64,000 nt of DNA from Pseudomonadota bacterium (GTDB lineage Bacteria > Myxococcota_A > Polyangia > Polyangiales > Polyangiaceae). This document shows positions 1-8,762 of the stretch, in pieces (the stretch's first letter is position 1; every line of letters begins with the position of its first letter). The DNA is taken from positions 1-64,000 of the forward strand of contig JAEYWK010000179.1 of the NCBI GenBank assembly GCA_023431345.1, given 5' to 3'. Both the position numbers and the translations under genes were made by a program. The notes below the pieces were generated by a model that saw only the letters and a list, made by a program, of their open reading frames with translations, did no database searches and was not told the DNA's origin.

Positions 1-278
1 CGGAGCTCGCCTTCGACGCCATGGGATGAACGTTGGTGGGTTTCGGCAAGTGACATGACCATTCTCCGCCCTTTGCTACAGATATTTCCAGGGGGAAGCT
101 GTCTCACGTCACGTTGGCACGCAGGGGGGAATGATGCTCGTCAGCCGGTTGAGCTCATCGTGCACGAATCCTTCGTTTGTGCCAGCTTGCAAATCGACCC
201 GTGACGAAAGGTTACCAGCAGGGTCGAAGCCGTAGGTGAGATTTTGTCATGCGCGCCCCAGCCGTTCGCAGCGTGAAA
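1..278. other. Window edge, no convincing gene
   Basis: No reading frame here carries a recognisable protein. In the third forward frame the first bases would encode a short tail (ELAFDAMG then TGA at 27-29), which could be the end of a gene lying outside the window, but eight residues prove nothing. The rest lies downstream of the leftward rmlD stop. No strong terminator hairpin was seen. Confidence 0.4.
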
Positions 279-1160
279 TCACGTGGCTGCAGCATGAGCC
301 ACGAGCTCACGAACTGCCTCCGCCAATCCGTGTTGCCAGGGGCGGGGCGCGAGCTTGAAGGCTTGTTCGAAGGCGTTGGTCGACAAGACAGAGTTGGCGG
401 GGCGCTTGGCGGGCGTGGGGTATTCGAGCGTGGTGATCGGAGCGACCCGCGGGCGCCTTCCCGTGTATCGAGCTTGCTCGTCGACGATGGCTTGCGCGAA
501 GCCGTGCCAGGTCGTTTCTCCGGCGCCAGCGAAGTGGAAGGTGCCGAAGCGGGGCGTGCCGGATTGGATGCGACTGGCGATGTGCCAGACGGCGTGTGCC
601 AGGTCGCGCGCGGCGGTAGGGCGCCCGTGTTGATCAGCGACGACGCGCAGCTCATCGCGCTCGGTCGCCAGGCGCAGCATCGTCTTTACGAAGTTGCTGC
701 CGTGGGCACTAAAGACCCACGACGTCCGTACAATGACGTGCTGTTCCAGCGCGGTTCGTACCCCGTTCTCGCCCGAGAGCTTGCTCGCTCCATAAACGCC
801 GAGCGGCGCTGTGTCGTCTGCCTCGTTGTACGGCCCAAGCTTGGTGCCGTCGAAGACGTAGTCAGTCGATACGTGAATCAGCGCAGCGCCGTTTCGCGCG
901 CACCAGTTGGCGAGCGTGGTGGGCCCGGCCGCGTTGACGGCGAACGCGCGATCGCGGTCCGCTTCGGCACGGTCTACGGCGGTGTAGGCGCCTGCGTTCA
1001 GGATTAATTGGGGGCGAGCGCCATCGAGAGCTGCCGTCAAGGCTCCCGGATCCGTCAAGTCGAGCTTGGTGCTCGGGAGGAGCTCGAGCCCTGCGGGACA
1101 AGGCTGCTGTCGCAGCTCCAGGGCGAGTTGTCCGGATTGACCGACCACGACGGCGCGCAT
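279..1160 (-). CDS. rmlD: dTDP-4-dehydrorhamnose reductase (RmlD/RfbD)
   Basis: This 293-residue cytoplasmic enzyme should reduce dTDP-4-keto-L-rhamnose to dTDP-L-rhamnose with NAD(P)H, the last step of rhamnose activation. The N-terminus has a Rossmann glycine motif (VVGQSGQLA). The family block STDYVFDGTK lies near residue 100 and the extended-SDR catalytic YGASK motif follows near 125. Length matches the family (about 290). The start ATG at 1160 is followed directly by the Rossmann strand, so no extension is needed. It is the most downstream gene of the leftward run, 47 bases after the DUF4838 gene. The other dTDP-rhamnose genes (rmlA, rmlB, rmlC) are not in the window and may lie beyond the left edge or elsewhere. 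Confidence 0.93.
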   Translation of the reverse strand: MRAVVVGQSGQLALELRQQPCPAGLELLPSTKLDLTDPGALTAALDGARPQLILNAGAYTAVDRAEADRDRAFAVNAAGPTTLANWCARNGAALIHVSTDYVFDGTKLGPYNEADDTAPLGVYGASKLSGENGVRTALEQHVIVRTSWVFSAHGSNFVKTMLRLATERDELRVVADQHGRPTAARDLAHAVWHIASRIQSGTPRFGTFHFAGAGETTWHGFAQAIVDEQARYTGRRPRVAPITTLEYPTPAKRPANSVLSTNAFEQAFKLAPRPWQHGLAEAVRELVAHAAAT

Positions 1161-1207
1161 CTTGGTTTCAGCCTACCCCGAGAAAGACGACCCGGATAGC
1201 CGCGTGA

Positions 1208-3631
1208 TCAGGGCGAGGTAGGCGGATCGGTGAGCTGGTAAAGGTAGATCGGACCCAACAAGCCGCCGGCCCCGAGCTCTGCCAGGCGAGTGCGGCGAGC
1301 GAGGATCGTGACCCGGTTCGTTTCGCGAGCGCGGGCTGCGCCCGAGACATTGAAGGTGAGGGGACGGAGGTGCGTTTCGGCCACGATCGAGTCCGGAGCG
1401 TCGGTCACGTGCAGCGAGACGCCGTTGACCCATACCTGGATCGCCCCGTCCGCTTTCGACAACCACAGCCGCAGGGGTTTGTCAGGCTCGAAGTCTCCGA
1501 GCTGCACGTCAACCTCGTACCACATGCTCCCGAAATAGTCGTGGAGCCCGACGCTCGACCAGGTTTGGCGGCATACGTCCATGCGCCGCGCACTCACGGC
1601 GGCGGGCGCGGCACTGGAGGCGGGCAACGCAGCTTCTGGCTCCAGCCAGAAGCGCAGGTCGCACACTGGACGCATCAAGAGCGGCCGCGCGTGGGCTGCG
1701 ATGGCTGCTGCTTCGCTGTAGATTGGCTCGAGGAAGCGCTTCGCGTAGTAGCCGTAAATGCCGTACTCCTTAGCCCACCCCGCTTTCCCGAACGCGCTAT
1801 TCGCAGCGTATCGTTCGGACAGGTCTTTGGCCGTTTTCAGCCATTGCCTCAGGTCCGGCAGTAGCTGGTCCAGCCGGCCCTCGCCGAGATCACGCTGCAT
1901 CTTCATGTACAGCTCTAGTTGAGACAGCGAGTGATCCAGCATCGCGACGCGCGCTCGCTCAACGCCTGTTCGACACGCGGCGATGGCTTCGTTCAAGGCA
2001 GCGCGCGCGCGCGCGAGCCGACCCGGCGGGAAGCGTTGCGCATAGCCCAAGCTGCCGCCCGCGTGTTCGGGAGTATCGAGCCAGGCTCGATCGATCAGCT
2101 CCAAGTAGCGTCTCGTGGCCACCGAAGCGTGACCATAGAAATGAGCATACAGATCCGCCAGCTCGGCTTCAGGGCGGCGGTGCGCGTCGAACGAAAGGCG
2201 AATGCCCAGCCACAGCGCAGGCAGCGTGGCTTCGAACGTGGGCATCGTCTCCGGTTGGTAAAAGCGAACCTTGTTGGCCATCAGGAACGGCAAGTCCCAA
2301 CTGAGCTTGCCGATCATGGGGTTGGGCGCCGCTGGCTCCGCGAGGTTGAAGGTGTAACCGCGAAAGCCGAGCCGATCGGCGTGGCGCGCCCAGGCTTCGA
2401 TGTTGCCGCGCAGGGTCGCCGCACCCGGGCAGTCGTCGCGGTTCCACGGCTTCTCGCGGCAATAGGTGATGGGCGCCAGCATGGGCACCACGTTGGGGTG
2501 CACACTCTCTCTGACAGGAGGGCGCGAGTACGACACGTAAGCCAGAACGCCGAGCATCAGCTCTGGATGCCGCGGCTTCAGCTCACTTGCGACGCGGTTG
2601 GTGAGCACGAGCAGGCGATCGGTGAGCGAGACGCTATTCGTCGTCGGATCCCAATCCCCAGCGTCGAGCAGCGGATCGTCGCTGTCGTCGAAATCCACAC
2701 CATCGGCTGGTGAGAGCGAGACGGAGCGCAAGCCCTTGCCCTCCACCTTGCTCGCGATGGAAGCGGCCATCGCTTTGGCTAGCTCAGGGTTGCTCCAGCG
2801 CAGCCGCTTCGGGTGCGGCTGACCTTTGATGACAGCCCGCCACTCTGGGTGCTCTTGCCGCTGTGCGTCACTAATCCAGCGCTCCAGCATGTGGCCAGCG
2901 GCGAGCTCGATGCCGCCCAACCTATTTCGTCGCTTGAAGTCGGTGTCGGCGTACCAAACGCCGCGATAGATGGTGCTCGGAGCGAGCGAGTCGTCGCCCC
3001 TGGGGAGCGCCACGCGGCCGGCCGCCGGCACGACCTCACCTAGGTCACCGGGCATGAACCAGCGACACCCCAAGCGGTCCAACAGCTCATATACGGCGTA
3101 GCTCGTGCCGAGATCGCCCTCGCCATAGAGCCCGAGCCCCTCGGGCCGCACTACCACGCGAAAGCCCTGCCCACCGGGCGCCGACGAGCCGACGGGCCCG
3201 AAGCGCTGCTCCGCCAGCTCGCCGAGGAGAATCGGCAGCGGACTCGGCTCTATCGCGGTCGCGGTCGTCGTGGGGGTCAGCTCGACCTCCGCGCCCGACA
3301 GTCGTGACAAGTAGTGCTGCAGGTCTCGCGCCGATTCGAGCAAGCGGGTTTCTTCCGCCTTCTTTCGGCGCAGGATGGGATCGGCCGGCGGGCGTCGCTT
3401 GACGAGGCGCCCTTTGGCGTTGACCAGGGGCGCTTCGTCAACGAAAAGACGCGCGGGAGCGTAAATCACGACCCGCGCCTTGCCGTCGGCCGCGAGCACG
3501 ACGTCGCTGGCCCGCGGCAACGCCGATCCCGCTGTACTCGGGGCTCGAGCTACCTGTTGAGTTGGCTTGCTCCGCGCGCAGGCGGACAAGCAGAGGACGA
3601 GGCTGAGCGCTAACGCGCAGCCTCGTCTCAT
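1208..3631 (-). CDS. DUF4838 lipoprotein, possible polysaccharide-active enzyme
   Basis: A predicted 807-residue lipoprotein. The N-terminus has two arginines, a hydrophobic stretch and a lipobox-like LSAC with the Cys near residue 18, so it is probably exported and acylated. Around residue 190 the motif LLDRLGCRWFMPGDLGE is the hallmark of the DUF4838 family, whose architecture resembles alpha-glucuronidase-type glycoside hydrolases. A preceding alpha/beta segment matches the N-terminal non-catalytic domain of such enzymes. The C-terminal part (about 660-800) is beta-rich with a WVNGVSLHV motif, like a carbohydrate-binding jelly roll. The gene ends 47 bases before rmlD and starts 2 bases after the nucleotide-sugar dehydrogenase, so it is translated within the polysaccharide operon. 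Trimming or modifying the exported glycan is inferred, and its catalytic residues are unknown to me. Confidence 0.8.
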   Translation of the reverse strand: MRRGCALALSLVLCLSACARSKPTQQVARAPSTAGSALPRASDVVLAADGKARVVIYAPARLFVDEAPLVNAKGRLVKRRPPADPILRRKKAEETRLLESARDLQHYLSRLSGAEVELTPTTTATAIEPSPLPILLGELAEQRFGPVGSSAPGGQGFRVVVRPEGLGLYGEGDLGTSYAVYELLDRLGCRWFMPGDLGEVVPAAGRVALPRGDDSLAPSTIYRGVWYADTDFKRRNRLGGIELAAGHMLERWISDAQRQEHPEWRAVIKGQPHPKRLRWSNPELAKAMAASIASKVEGKGLRSVSLSPADGVDFDDSDDPLLDAGDWDPTTNSVSLTDRLLVLTNRVASELKPRHPELMLGVLAYVSYSRPPVRESVHPNVVPMLAPITYCREKPWNRDDCPGAATLRGNIEAWARHADRLGFRGYTFNLAEPAAPNPMIGKLSWDLPFLMANKVRFYQPETMPTFEATLPALWLGIRLSFDAHRRPEAELADLYAHFYGHASVATRRYLELIDRAWLDTPEHAGGSLGYAQRFPPGRLARARAALNEAIAACRTGVERARVAMLDHSLSQLELYMKMQRDLGEGRLDQLLPDLRQWLKTAKDLSERYAANSAFGKAGWAKEYGIYGYYAKRFLEPIYSEAAAIAAHARPLLMRPVCDLRFWLEPEAALPASSAAPAAVSARRMDVCRQTWSSVGLHDYFGSMWYEVDVQLGDFEPDKPLRLWLSKADGAIQVWVNGVSLHVTDAPDSIVAETHLRPLTFNVSGAARARETNRVTILARRTRLAELGAGGLLGPIYLYQLTDPPTSP

Positions 3632-3633
3632 GC

Positions 3634-4935
3634 CTAGAGCCCGTAGACCTTCTTGCGGTCCCCGGGGATACCCCGCAGCGCGTCTCGCGTGTCGAGGACG
3701 AGCTTCGACTCGCGCAGGAGGCGCTCGCGCTCCATGGCCGTGTGATCAGTGACGATCACCACAAGATCGAATTCGGAGAAGCTGGTCTTCGGGTCGACGG
3801 CCTTGAGGGTCACTCCTTCTTCGTCCACCTCGGTCACGAACGGATCCATGATCGAGATGTCGGCGCCGCGGTTCATGAAGCCGTGGATCACCGCGAACGC
3901 AGGCGACTCGCGCACGTCACTCACGTCCTTCTTGTACGCCACACCGTACACGAGGACCTTCGAGCCCCGCACGGGCTTCTGGTGGTCGTTCAGCGCCGTG
4001 GCCGCGCGATCGACGACGTACGCCGGCATGCCGGTGTTGATGCTGTCCGCCAGGTCGATGAAGCGCGCCTGATACTGCAGCGCGCGGAGCTTCCAAGAAA
4101 GGTAGAGCGGATCGATCGGGATGCAGTGACCGCCGAGGCCTGGGCCGGGATAGAACGGCATGAAGCCAAACGGCTTCGTAGCGGCTGCGCGAATCACTTC
4201 GAACGGGTCGATGCCGAGCTTGCGGCTCATGATAGCGACTTCGTTCACCAACCCGATGTTCACGGCGCGGAAGGTGTTCTCGAGCAGCTTGACCATTTCC
4301 GCCGCCTCGGGCGACGACACCGGCACCAGCTTATCTAGGATCTGCGAGTACAAGGCCGAGATGACCTCGAGGCACTGGGGCGTCGCGCCACCCACCACCT
4401 TCGGCGTGTTCTTCGTCTTGTAGACGGCGTTGCCGGGATCGACGCGCTCGGGAGAGAAGGCGACGAAGATATCTTTGCCAAGCACCAAGCCCCGTTCGCT
4501 CAGCTTGGGAACCAATACTTCGGTCGTCGTCCCAGGGTAGGTCGTCGACTCGAGCACCACGAGCATGCCCGGGTGCTGGAACTCCGCGATCGCTTCCGTG
4601 GCGGCCACGATGAAGCGCATATCGGGATCTTTGGTCTTATTGAGTGGCGTTGGCACACAGACAATGACGGCGTCTGCTTTGGCCAGGACGCTGCGATCGG
4701 TCGAGGCGTCGAGCCGACCGCTCTTGACGTGCGGGGCGAGATCGCTCGTGGGCACGTCAGCGATGTACGACTCTCCCTGATTGAGCAGCCGAACCTTCTC
4801 TGGGTCGTTGTCGAGGCCCGTCGTTCGAAATCCGGCGCGCGCGAATTCCGCTACGAGCGGCAGTCCGACGTATCCAATTCCGATAACGACGACGTGAGCC
4901 TGCTTCGAAGATATTTTGGCAAGAAGGTCGGACAT
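3634..4935 (-). CDS. wbpA: UDP-N-acetylglucosamine 6-dehydrogenase (WbpA-like)
   Basis: A 433-residue UDP-sugar dehydrogenase that should oxidise C6 of a UDP-N-acetylhexosamine to the uronic acid using NAD+. It has an N-terminal Rossmann motif (VVIGIGYVGLPL), the ESTTYPGTT block, and the catalytic-Cys segment GPGLGGHCIPIDPLYLSWK near residue 270. The C-terminal UDP-binding domain has VLVYGVAYKKDVSDVRESP. These blocks resemble WbpA more than UDP-glucose dehydrogenase, but substrate cannot be fixed by eye. I chose the ATG at 4935 (MSDLLAKIS). An ATG at 4986 would add 17 unlikely Arg-rich residues. It sits between the sulfatase-fold membrane gene and the DUF4838 gene in the leftward operon. Confidence 0.88.
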   Translation of the reverse strand: MSDLLAKISSKQAHVVVIGIGYVGLPLVAEFARAGFRTTGLDNDPEKVRLLNQGESYIADVPTSDLAPHVKSGRLDASTDRSVLAKADAVIVCVPTPLNKTKDPDMRFIVAATEAIAEFQHPGMLVVLESTTYPGTTTEVLVPKLSERGLVLGKDIFVAFSPERVDPGNAVYKTKNTPKVVGGATPQCLEVISALYSQILDKLVPVSSPEAAEMVKLLENTFRAVNIGLVNEVAIMSRKLGIDPFEVIRAAATKPFGFMPFYPGPGLGGHCIPIDPLYLSWKLRALQYQARFIDLADSINTGMPAYVVDRAATALNDHQKPVRGSKVLVYGVAYKKDVSDVRESPAFAVIHGFMNRGADISIMDPFVTEVDEEGVTLKAVDPKTSFSEFDLVVIVTDHTAMERERLLRESKLVLDTRDALRGIPGDRKKVYGL

Positions 4936-5061
4936 CCTGGAATCCCTCGCAGGCCGGTTCGTTGCACGGCGGCCGGCTATTTTCAAGATTGGTGTGAAGC
5001 TCGTGCTGGGCTAGGGCGCCAGCCGCGACGGACGGGCCGCGCAGGCTCGCGCTGCGTCAGC

Positions 5062-7230
5062 TCAGCGGTCCGTCTTGAGGTACATGCCTGGCGTGCGCTC
5101 GATGTGGGCGAAAAGCGCCTTCAGCAGACGCTCGGAGGTCGCGTCGGCAGGCACGACCGCGTCGGAGAAATCGCCCAGCCGGCGTACGTCGACCTGGTTT
5201 CGCAGGCGGTCGTAGACGACCTTGCGTCCCGAGCCGATCGCGATGTCGAGGTAGAGCTCCGGTTCCATCCGCTTGTTGAACGCGCTTGCGCCCGAGAAGA
5301 GGATACGGTCGCGCGTCAGCTCCGGTGTTGCGGCGAGCTCGCGCAGATCGCGGCCATCGAGATCCAAGCCTTCTGCGCCGCCGGTGAGATTGAGCAGCAT
5401 CGGGGCGATGTCGAGTGAGCTGACGAAGGCTTCATTTTTGCCGGTTGGCATACCCGGCGCACGTACGATCAATGGCACGTGAAAGTTGGCCTCTTCTGCG
5501 CTGACACCGTGGGCGCGGCCGATGGGGGTGAATACCTCACCGTGATCGGACGTTACGATGGTTGCAATCTCTCGCGTCTTGGCCAGCTCGTCGACGTCAG
5601 CCAGCAGCTTGCCCAAGGCCGCATCCCAAGCACAAATTTCGTGGTCGTAACCGCCGACCTGATCGTAGCCGAACTCCGGCACGCCCGGGGAACGCGTCGT
5701 CGGCGTGTGGGTGCCGAAGAAATGGACCCACAAAAAGAACGGCCCCGAGGCGATCGAACGCAGCACTTCGCGCGCCTTCGCGCTGGTGGCTTCATCGCCG
5801 TACGGACGCCCCTTCTCGGGTGTCATCTGCCAGTAGTGATCGTAGTCGCTCAAGAAGCCGGGGCGTCGGTCCAAGAAAGGTGACGTGCCGTCATCGGCGA
5901 CTAGCGCGGTCACGAAGCCGCGCTCCTTCAAGAGCTGCGGCAAGGATGGACGGGATTGCTCGAGCGCGAAGCCAATGGCTCGGCGCACGAACTCGTGCGG
6001 CTTGAGGTCTGCCGGAGCGACCAAATTCAGCCGGGTCGTTTCGAAGAGCGGCGTCCACGCGAGCCGCTCCGGCCAGACCCCATAGTTCATCGCGGGGAGG
6101 GTTGCCCCGGTCCGCGTGCCGGGCGTGAAGGCCGACGTGAATAGTGCGGCCGACTGCGCGAAGCGATCGAGGTTGGGCGTGGTCGGCCTCGGATAGCCGT
6201 AGGCGCTGAGGTGATCCGACCGAAGCGCGTCGCTCGTGATGAGCACGATGCTCGGCTGCTCCGCGCGGGGCGCAATTGGAGGCCGCACCTGAGACGCGAT
6301 TGCGGCAGGGGCGGCGTCGCCGAGCCTGCAATTGTCGTCGACGCCATTGCCGGGTATCTCGGGACGACCGGGGTTCACGTTGGCGTCGAACGGCGCGCAG
6401 TCGCCGTAGCCCAGCCATTGGGCGTAGCCGTCACGATCGAAGTCGACCAGCGTGCGCAGCGACTCGAGTACGAGCCGGCCGAACGGGCGCGCTTGCATAC
6501 CCGGTGCAAACTCCGATCGAGCGAATGGAAAAAGGATGAACCCGGCAAGCAGCGCCGGCGGTAGGCAATAGGTGAACGGCCTAGGGACGTTCAAGTCCTC
6601 CGGCAGCGCGACGAAGAGGGCGCTGCCGACACCGGCGAGGGCTCCCCAGCGGAGCACGGTGTGCACCACGCGGTACTCCTCAATGCTGATGATACGCTCG
6701 GCGACGGCCGGCAAGATGCCTATCACGAGCAGCACCAAGGCGAAGAAATGCTGCTGCCGGCGCGGCGCGCAGGTGGCGCGTAGGTAGATCCAAGAGCCTA
6801 GGCATACAGGTCCAGTAGCGACGACGCACACTGCGACTTGCCTGAACATGTTCGCCACCGTCGTGTGGCCGAGCAGCGTCGCGACGACGTTGATGCCCAC
6901 GGAGAGGTAGAAGAACACGACCAGGGAGACTCCCAGGGTGGCGAGGATTCGGCTGCGCTGCGAGCTCGCCGCTCGATAGGCGAGCCGCTCGACGAAGTAC
7001 CCGGGGAGACCACCGAGCGGCACGGCCAGGAGCGTCATCACCAGCGCACCGAGCGGCCCGATCGGAAAGATGCCGGTGAGGACGTCGAATCCGACTAAGG
7101 CGATCGCCGCGAGCCCCCACGCGAGCCCCGCCTTGCGTGCGCGCAGCAAAGCGTCTCCACGACGCGGGGCGCGGCTGGCGACGTTCCCGAATCCCAGCCA
7201 ACTAGCCCAGGGCTCTGCATCGTGGCTCAT
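5062..7230 (-). CDS. Polytopic membrane sulfatase-fold protein with MopE-like insert
   Basis: A predicted 722-residue inner-membrane protein of the alkaline phosphatase/sulfatase superfamily, probably transferring or removing a phospho- or sulfo-type group on the extracytoplasmic glycan. Residues about 35-245 form roughly seven hydrophobic segments. Residues 262-301 read DFDRDGYAQ, then GDCAPFDANVNPGRPEIPGN and GVDDNC, the pattern of the MopE-type putative metal-binding motif. The catalytic domain begins near 325: ITSDALRSDH gives metal-binding Asp, GTRTGATLPA near 377 supplies the Thr nucleophile position, and TSDHGE near 561 gives the second metal site. No CxPSR sulfatase motif is present, so a phosphotransferase-like role is as likely as sulfatase. 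The ATG at 7230 was chosen because upstream residues are Arg-rich and overlap the flippase gene. Confidence 0.82.
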   Translation of the reverse strand: MSHDAEPWASWLGFGNVASRAPRRGDALLRARKAGLAWGLAAIALVGFDVLTGIFPIGPLGALVMTLLAVPLGGLPGYFVERLAYRAASSQRSRILATLGVSLVVFFYLSVGINVVATLLGHTTVANMFRQVAVCVVATGPVCLGSWIYLRATCAPRRQQHFFALVLLVIGILPAVAERIISIEEYRVVHTVLRWGALAGVGSALFVALPEDLNVPRPFTYCLPPALLAGFILFPFARSEFAPGMQARPFGRLVLESLRTLVDFDRDGYAQWLGYGDCAPFDANVNPGRPEIPGNGVDDNCRLGDAAPAAIASQVRPPIAPRAEQPSIVLITSDALRSDHLSAYGYPRPTTPNLDRFAQSAALFTSAFTPGTRTGATLPAMNYGVWPERLAWTPLFETTRLNLVAPADLKPHEFVRRAIGFALEQSRPSLPQLLKERGFVTALVADDGTSPFLDRRPGFLSDYDHYWQMTPEKGRPYGDEATSAKAREVLRSIASGPFFLWVHFFGTHTPTTRSPGVPEFGYDQVGGYDHEICAWDAALGKLLADVDELAKTREIATIVTSDHGEVFTPIGRAHGVSAEEANFHVPLIVRAPGMPTGKNEAFVSSLDIAPMLLNLTGGAEGLDLDGRDLRELAATPELTRDRILFSGASAFNKRMEPELYLDIAIGSGRKVVYDRLRNQVDVRRLGDFSDAVVPADATSERLLKALFAHIERTPGMYLKTDR

Positions 7231-7277
7231 GCTGGGCGCGAGTCTTACGACGAGGCTCGACGTCGCAGCAAGCCTTG

Positions 7278-8762
7278 TCAGCCGGCGTGCGCTCTGCGCT
7301 TCATTCGCTGTCGCACGGCATGGAGTAGCGGTTCGACCAGCGACGGGATGTCCGGCATTCGGCGCCGCCATACTTCCCAGGCCATGACGAAGCCGATCGC
7401 TACGATGATGCTGCCAAGGCCGAGCCGAAGCGGTACGAACGTCACCCCCCCTGTGGCGAAACGAGCCGCGAGCGCGCCCGGCGTCACGAGCGCGACGGGC
7501 AGCAGCGTCGCCTTCAGTTGGAGAGAGAGAGGCAGCTGGAAGCGCGATCGCACGAGGCCGATCAAGACAGCGCTCACCACCACGCTGACCGCCGAAACAC
7601 CGGCGGCGATGCCGGTCGCCGCCCCGAGCTGGTTTCCGACCCACATCGCCGGCAGCAGCAAGCAGAGGTTCAGGCCCGAGAGCATGGCCAGCGTGCGAGG
7701 GGAGCCTACCCCCTGATAGAGCGGTGCGAGAACGTTGTTGATGATGCGAGTGTAGACGTAGGGGATGAGGGCGACGGCGACGGGGGCAGCCCCTGGAAAT
7801 CCCCCGCCCGACACGAGAAAAAAGATGTCGTGCGCCCCCATCACTACGATCGCGCTCGCGAGCGCGCCAACGGCGGCGGACGGGAACAGCGCCGCCATAA
7901 CCGTGCGCCGCAGCTGCGCCAAGTCACCGCCGAGCGTTTGGTACGTCGGTATCAGCATCTTCGCGATGGCGCGCGTGAACAGCGTCATGAACGTGTTCAC
8001 GATTCGCCAGGCGAGCGCGTATGCGCCCAGCGCTGCGAGGCCGAGGGTGCGCCCGACATAGAGGTTGTCGACCGTGACCGAGAGGTACACCAAGATGGAG
8101 TGCGCGACGAGCCACCGGCTGACGTGCGAAAGCTCGCGCGCCTTCCCGCGAGAGAACGCGAGGCGCGGGCGAGGGGCGATGAATCCCCACGAGAGCGCTA
8201 CGTAAACGACGTTACCGGCGACAGTGCCGATGACGAGAGCGTCTGCGCGCCGGGTCACGACGAGGAGCACCAGGCTCGTGATTCCGGCCGCGAGCAGGCG
8301 CGTATTGTCGAGCATCATGGCCCTGCCGAAGCGCAGCGCGCGCTGCAGCCGCACCGCGTGCAGGTTGCCGAGCGCTCCCGTCAGCGGCGCGAGGCTCAAG
8401 ATGCGCAAATACGAAGCCGTTTCATGGCCGGCCTTCCATAAGCTGGCGAGAAGCGGCGCCGCGCAGAACAGCGCCAGTCCCAGCAACGCCGCGCGCAGCA
8501 AGCTCAAGGTCCATGCAACGTCGATGGTGTGGTCGTCGAGCTCCTTTTGACGGATGACGGCGGTGCCGAGCGATGGATTGGTGAGCGTGTCGGACACGCC
8601 GTAAATGGCCAGCGCGAGGCTGACGGCGCCGTAATCCCCGGGCGCGAGCACACGCGCCACGAGCACCGTCGTCGCGAGCGCGATGCCGCGCAGCAACACG
8701 GCCGACGCCAAATCGACGCCCAACCCGGCGGCAAGGGCTCGGCCCAGGCGATTTTCGCTCAT
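7278..8762 (-). CDS. wzx: Wzx-like lipopolysaccharide/oligosaccharide flippase
   Basis: A 494-residue polytopic protein of the MOP flippase superfamily. It should flip undecaprenyl-linked repeat units from the cytoplasmic to the periplasmic face of the inner membrane. The N-terminus (LLRGIALATTVLVARVL, then PGDYGAVSLAL) is the typical first two helices of this family, and about 12-14 hydrophobic segments follow. The start ATG at 8760-8762 overlaps the TGA of the upstream glycosyltransferase (ATGA), showing translational coupling. An apparent longer reading frame extends to 9038 but lies within the glycosyltransferase gene and is not coding. This is the only flippase in the window, so it probably serves the whole locus. 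Confidence 0.92.
   Translation of the reverse strand: MSENRLGRALAAGLGVDLASAVLLRGIALATTVLVARVLAPGDYGAVSLALAIYGVSDTLTNPSLGTAVIRQKELDDHTIDVAWTLSLLRAALLGLALFCAAPLLASLWKAGHETASYLRILSLAPLTGALGNLHAVRLQRALRFGRAMMLDNTRLLAAGITSLVLLVVTRRADALVIGTVAGNVVYVALSWGFIAPRPRLAFSRGKARELSHVSRWLVAHSILVYLSVTVDNLYVGRTLGLAALGAYALAWRIVNTFMTLFTRAIAKMLIPTYQTLGGDLAQLRRTVMAALFPSAAVGALASAIVVMGAHDIFFLVSGGGFPGAAPVAVALIPYVYTRIINNVLAPLYQGVGSPRTLAMLSGLNLCLLLPAMWVGNQLGAATGIAAGVSAVSVVVSAVLIGLVRSRFQLPLSLQLKATLLPVALVTPGALAARFATGGVTFVPLRLGLGSIIVAIGFVMAWEVWRRRMPDIPSLVEPLLHAVRQRMKRRAHAG

Noticed and set aside
249..1007. 252-codon plus-strand frame opposite rmlD
   Set aside because: Antisense shadow; rmlD motifs are clear on the minus strand.
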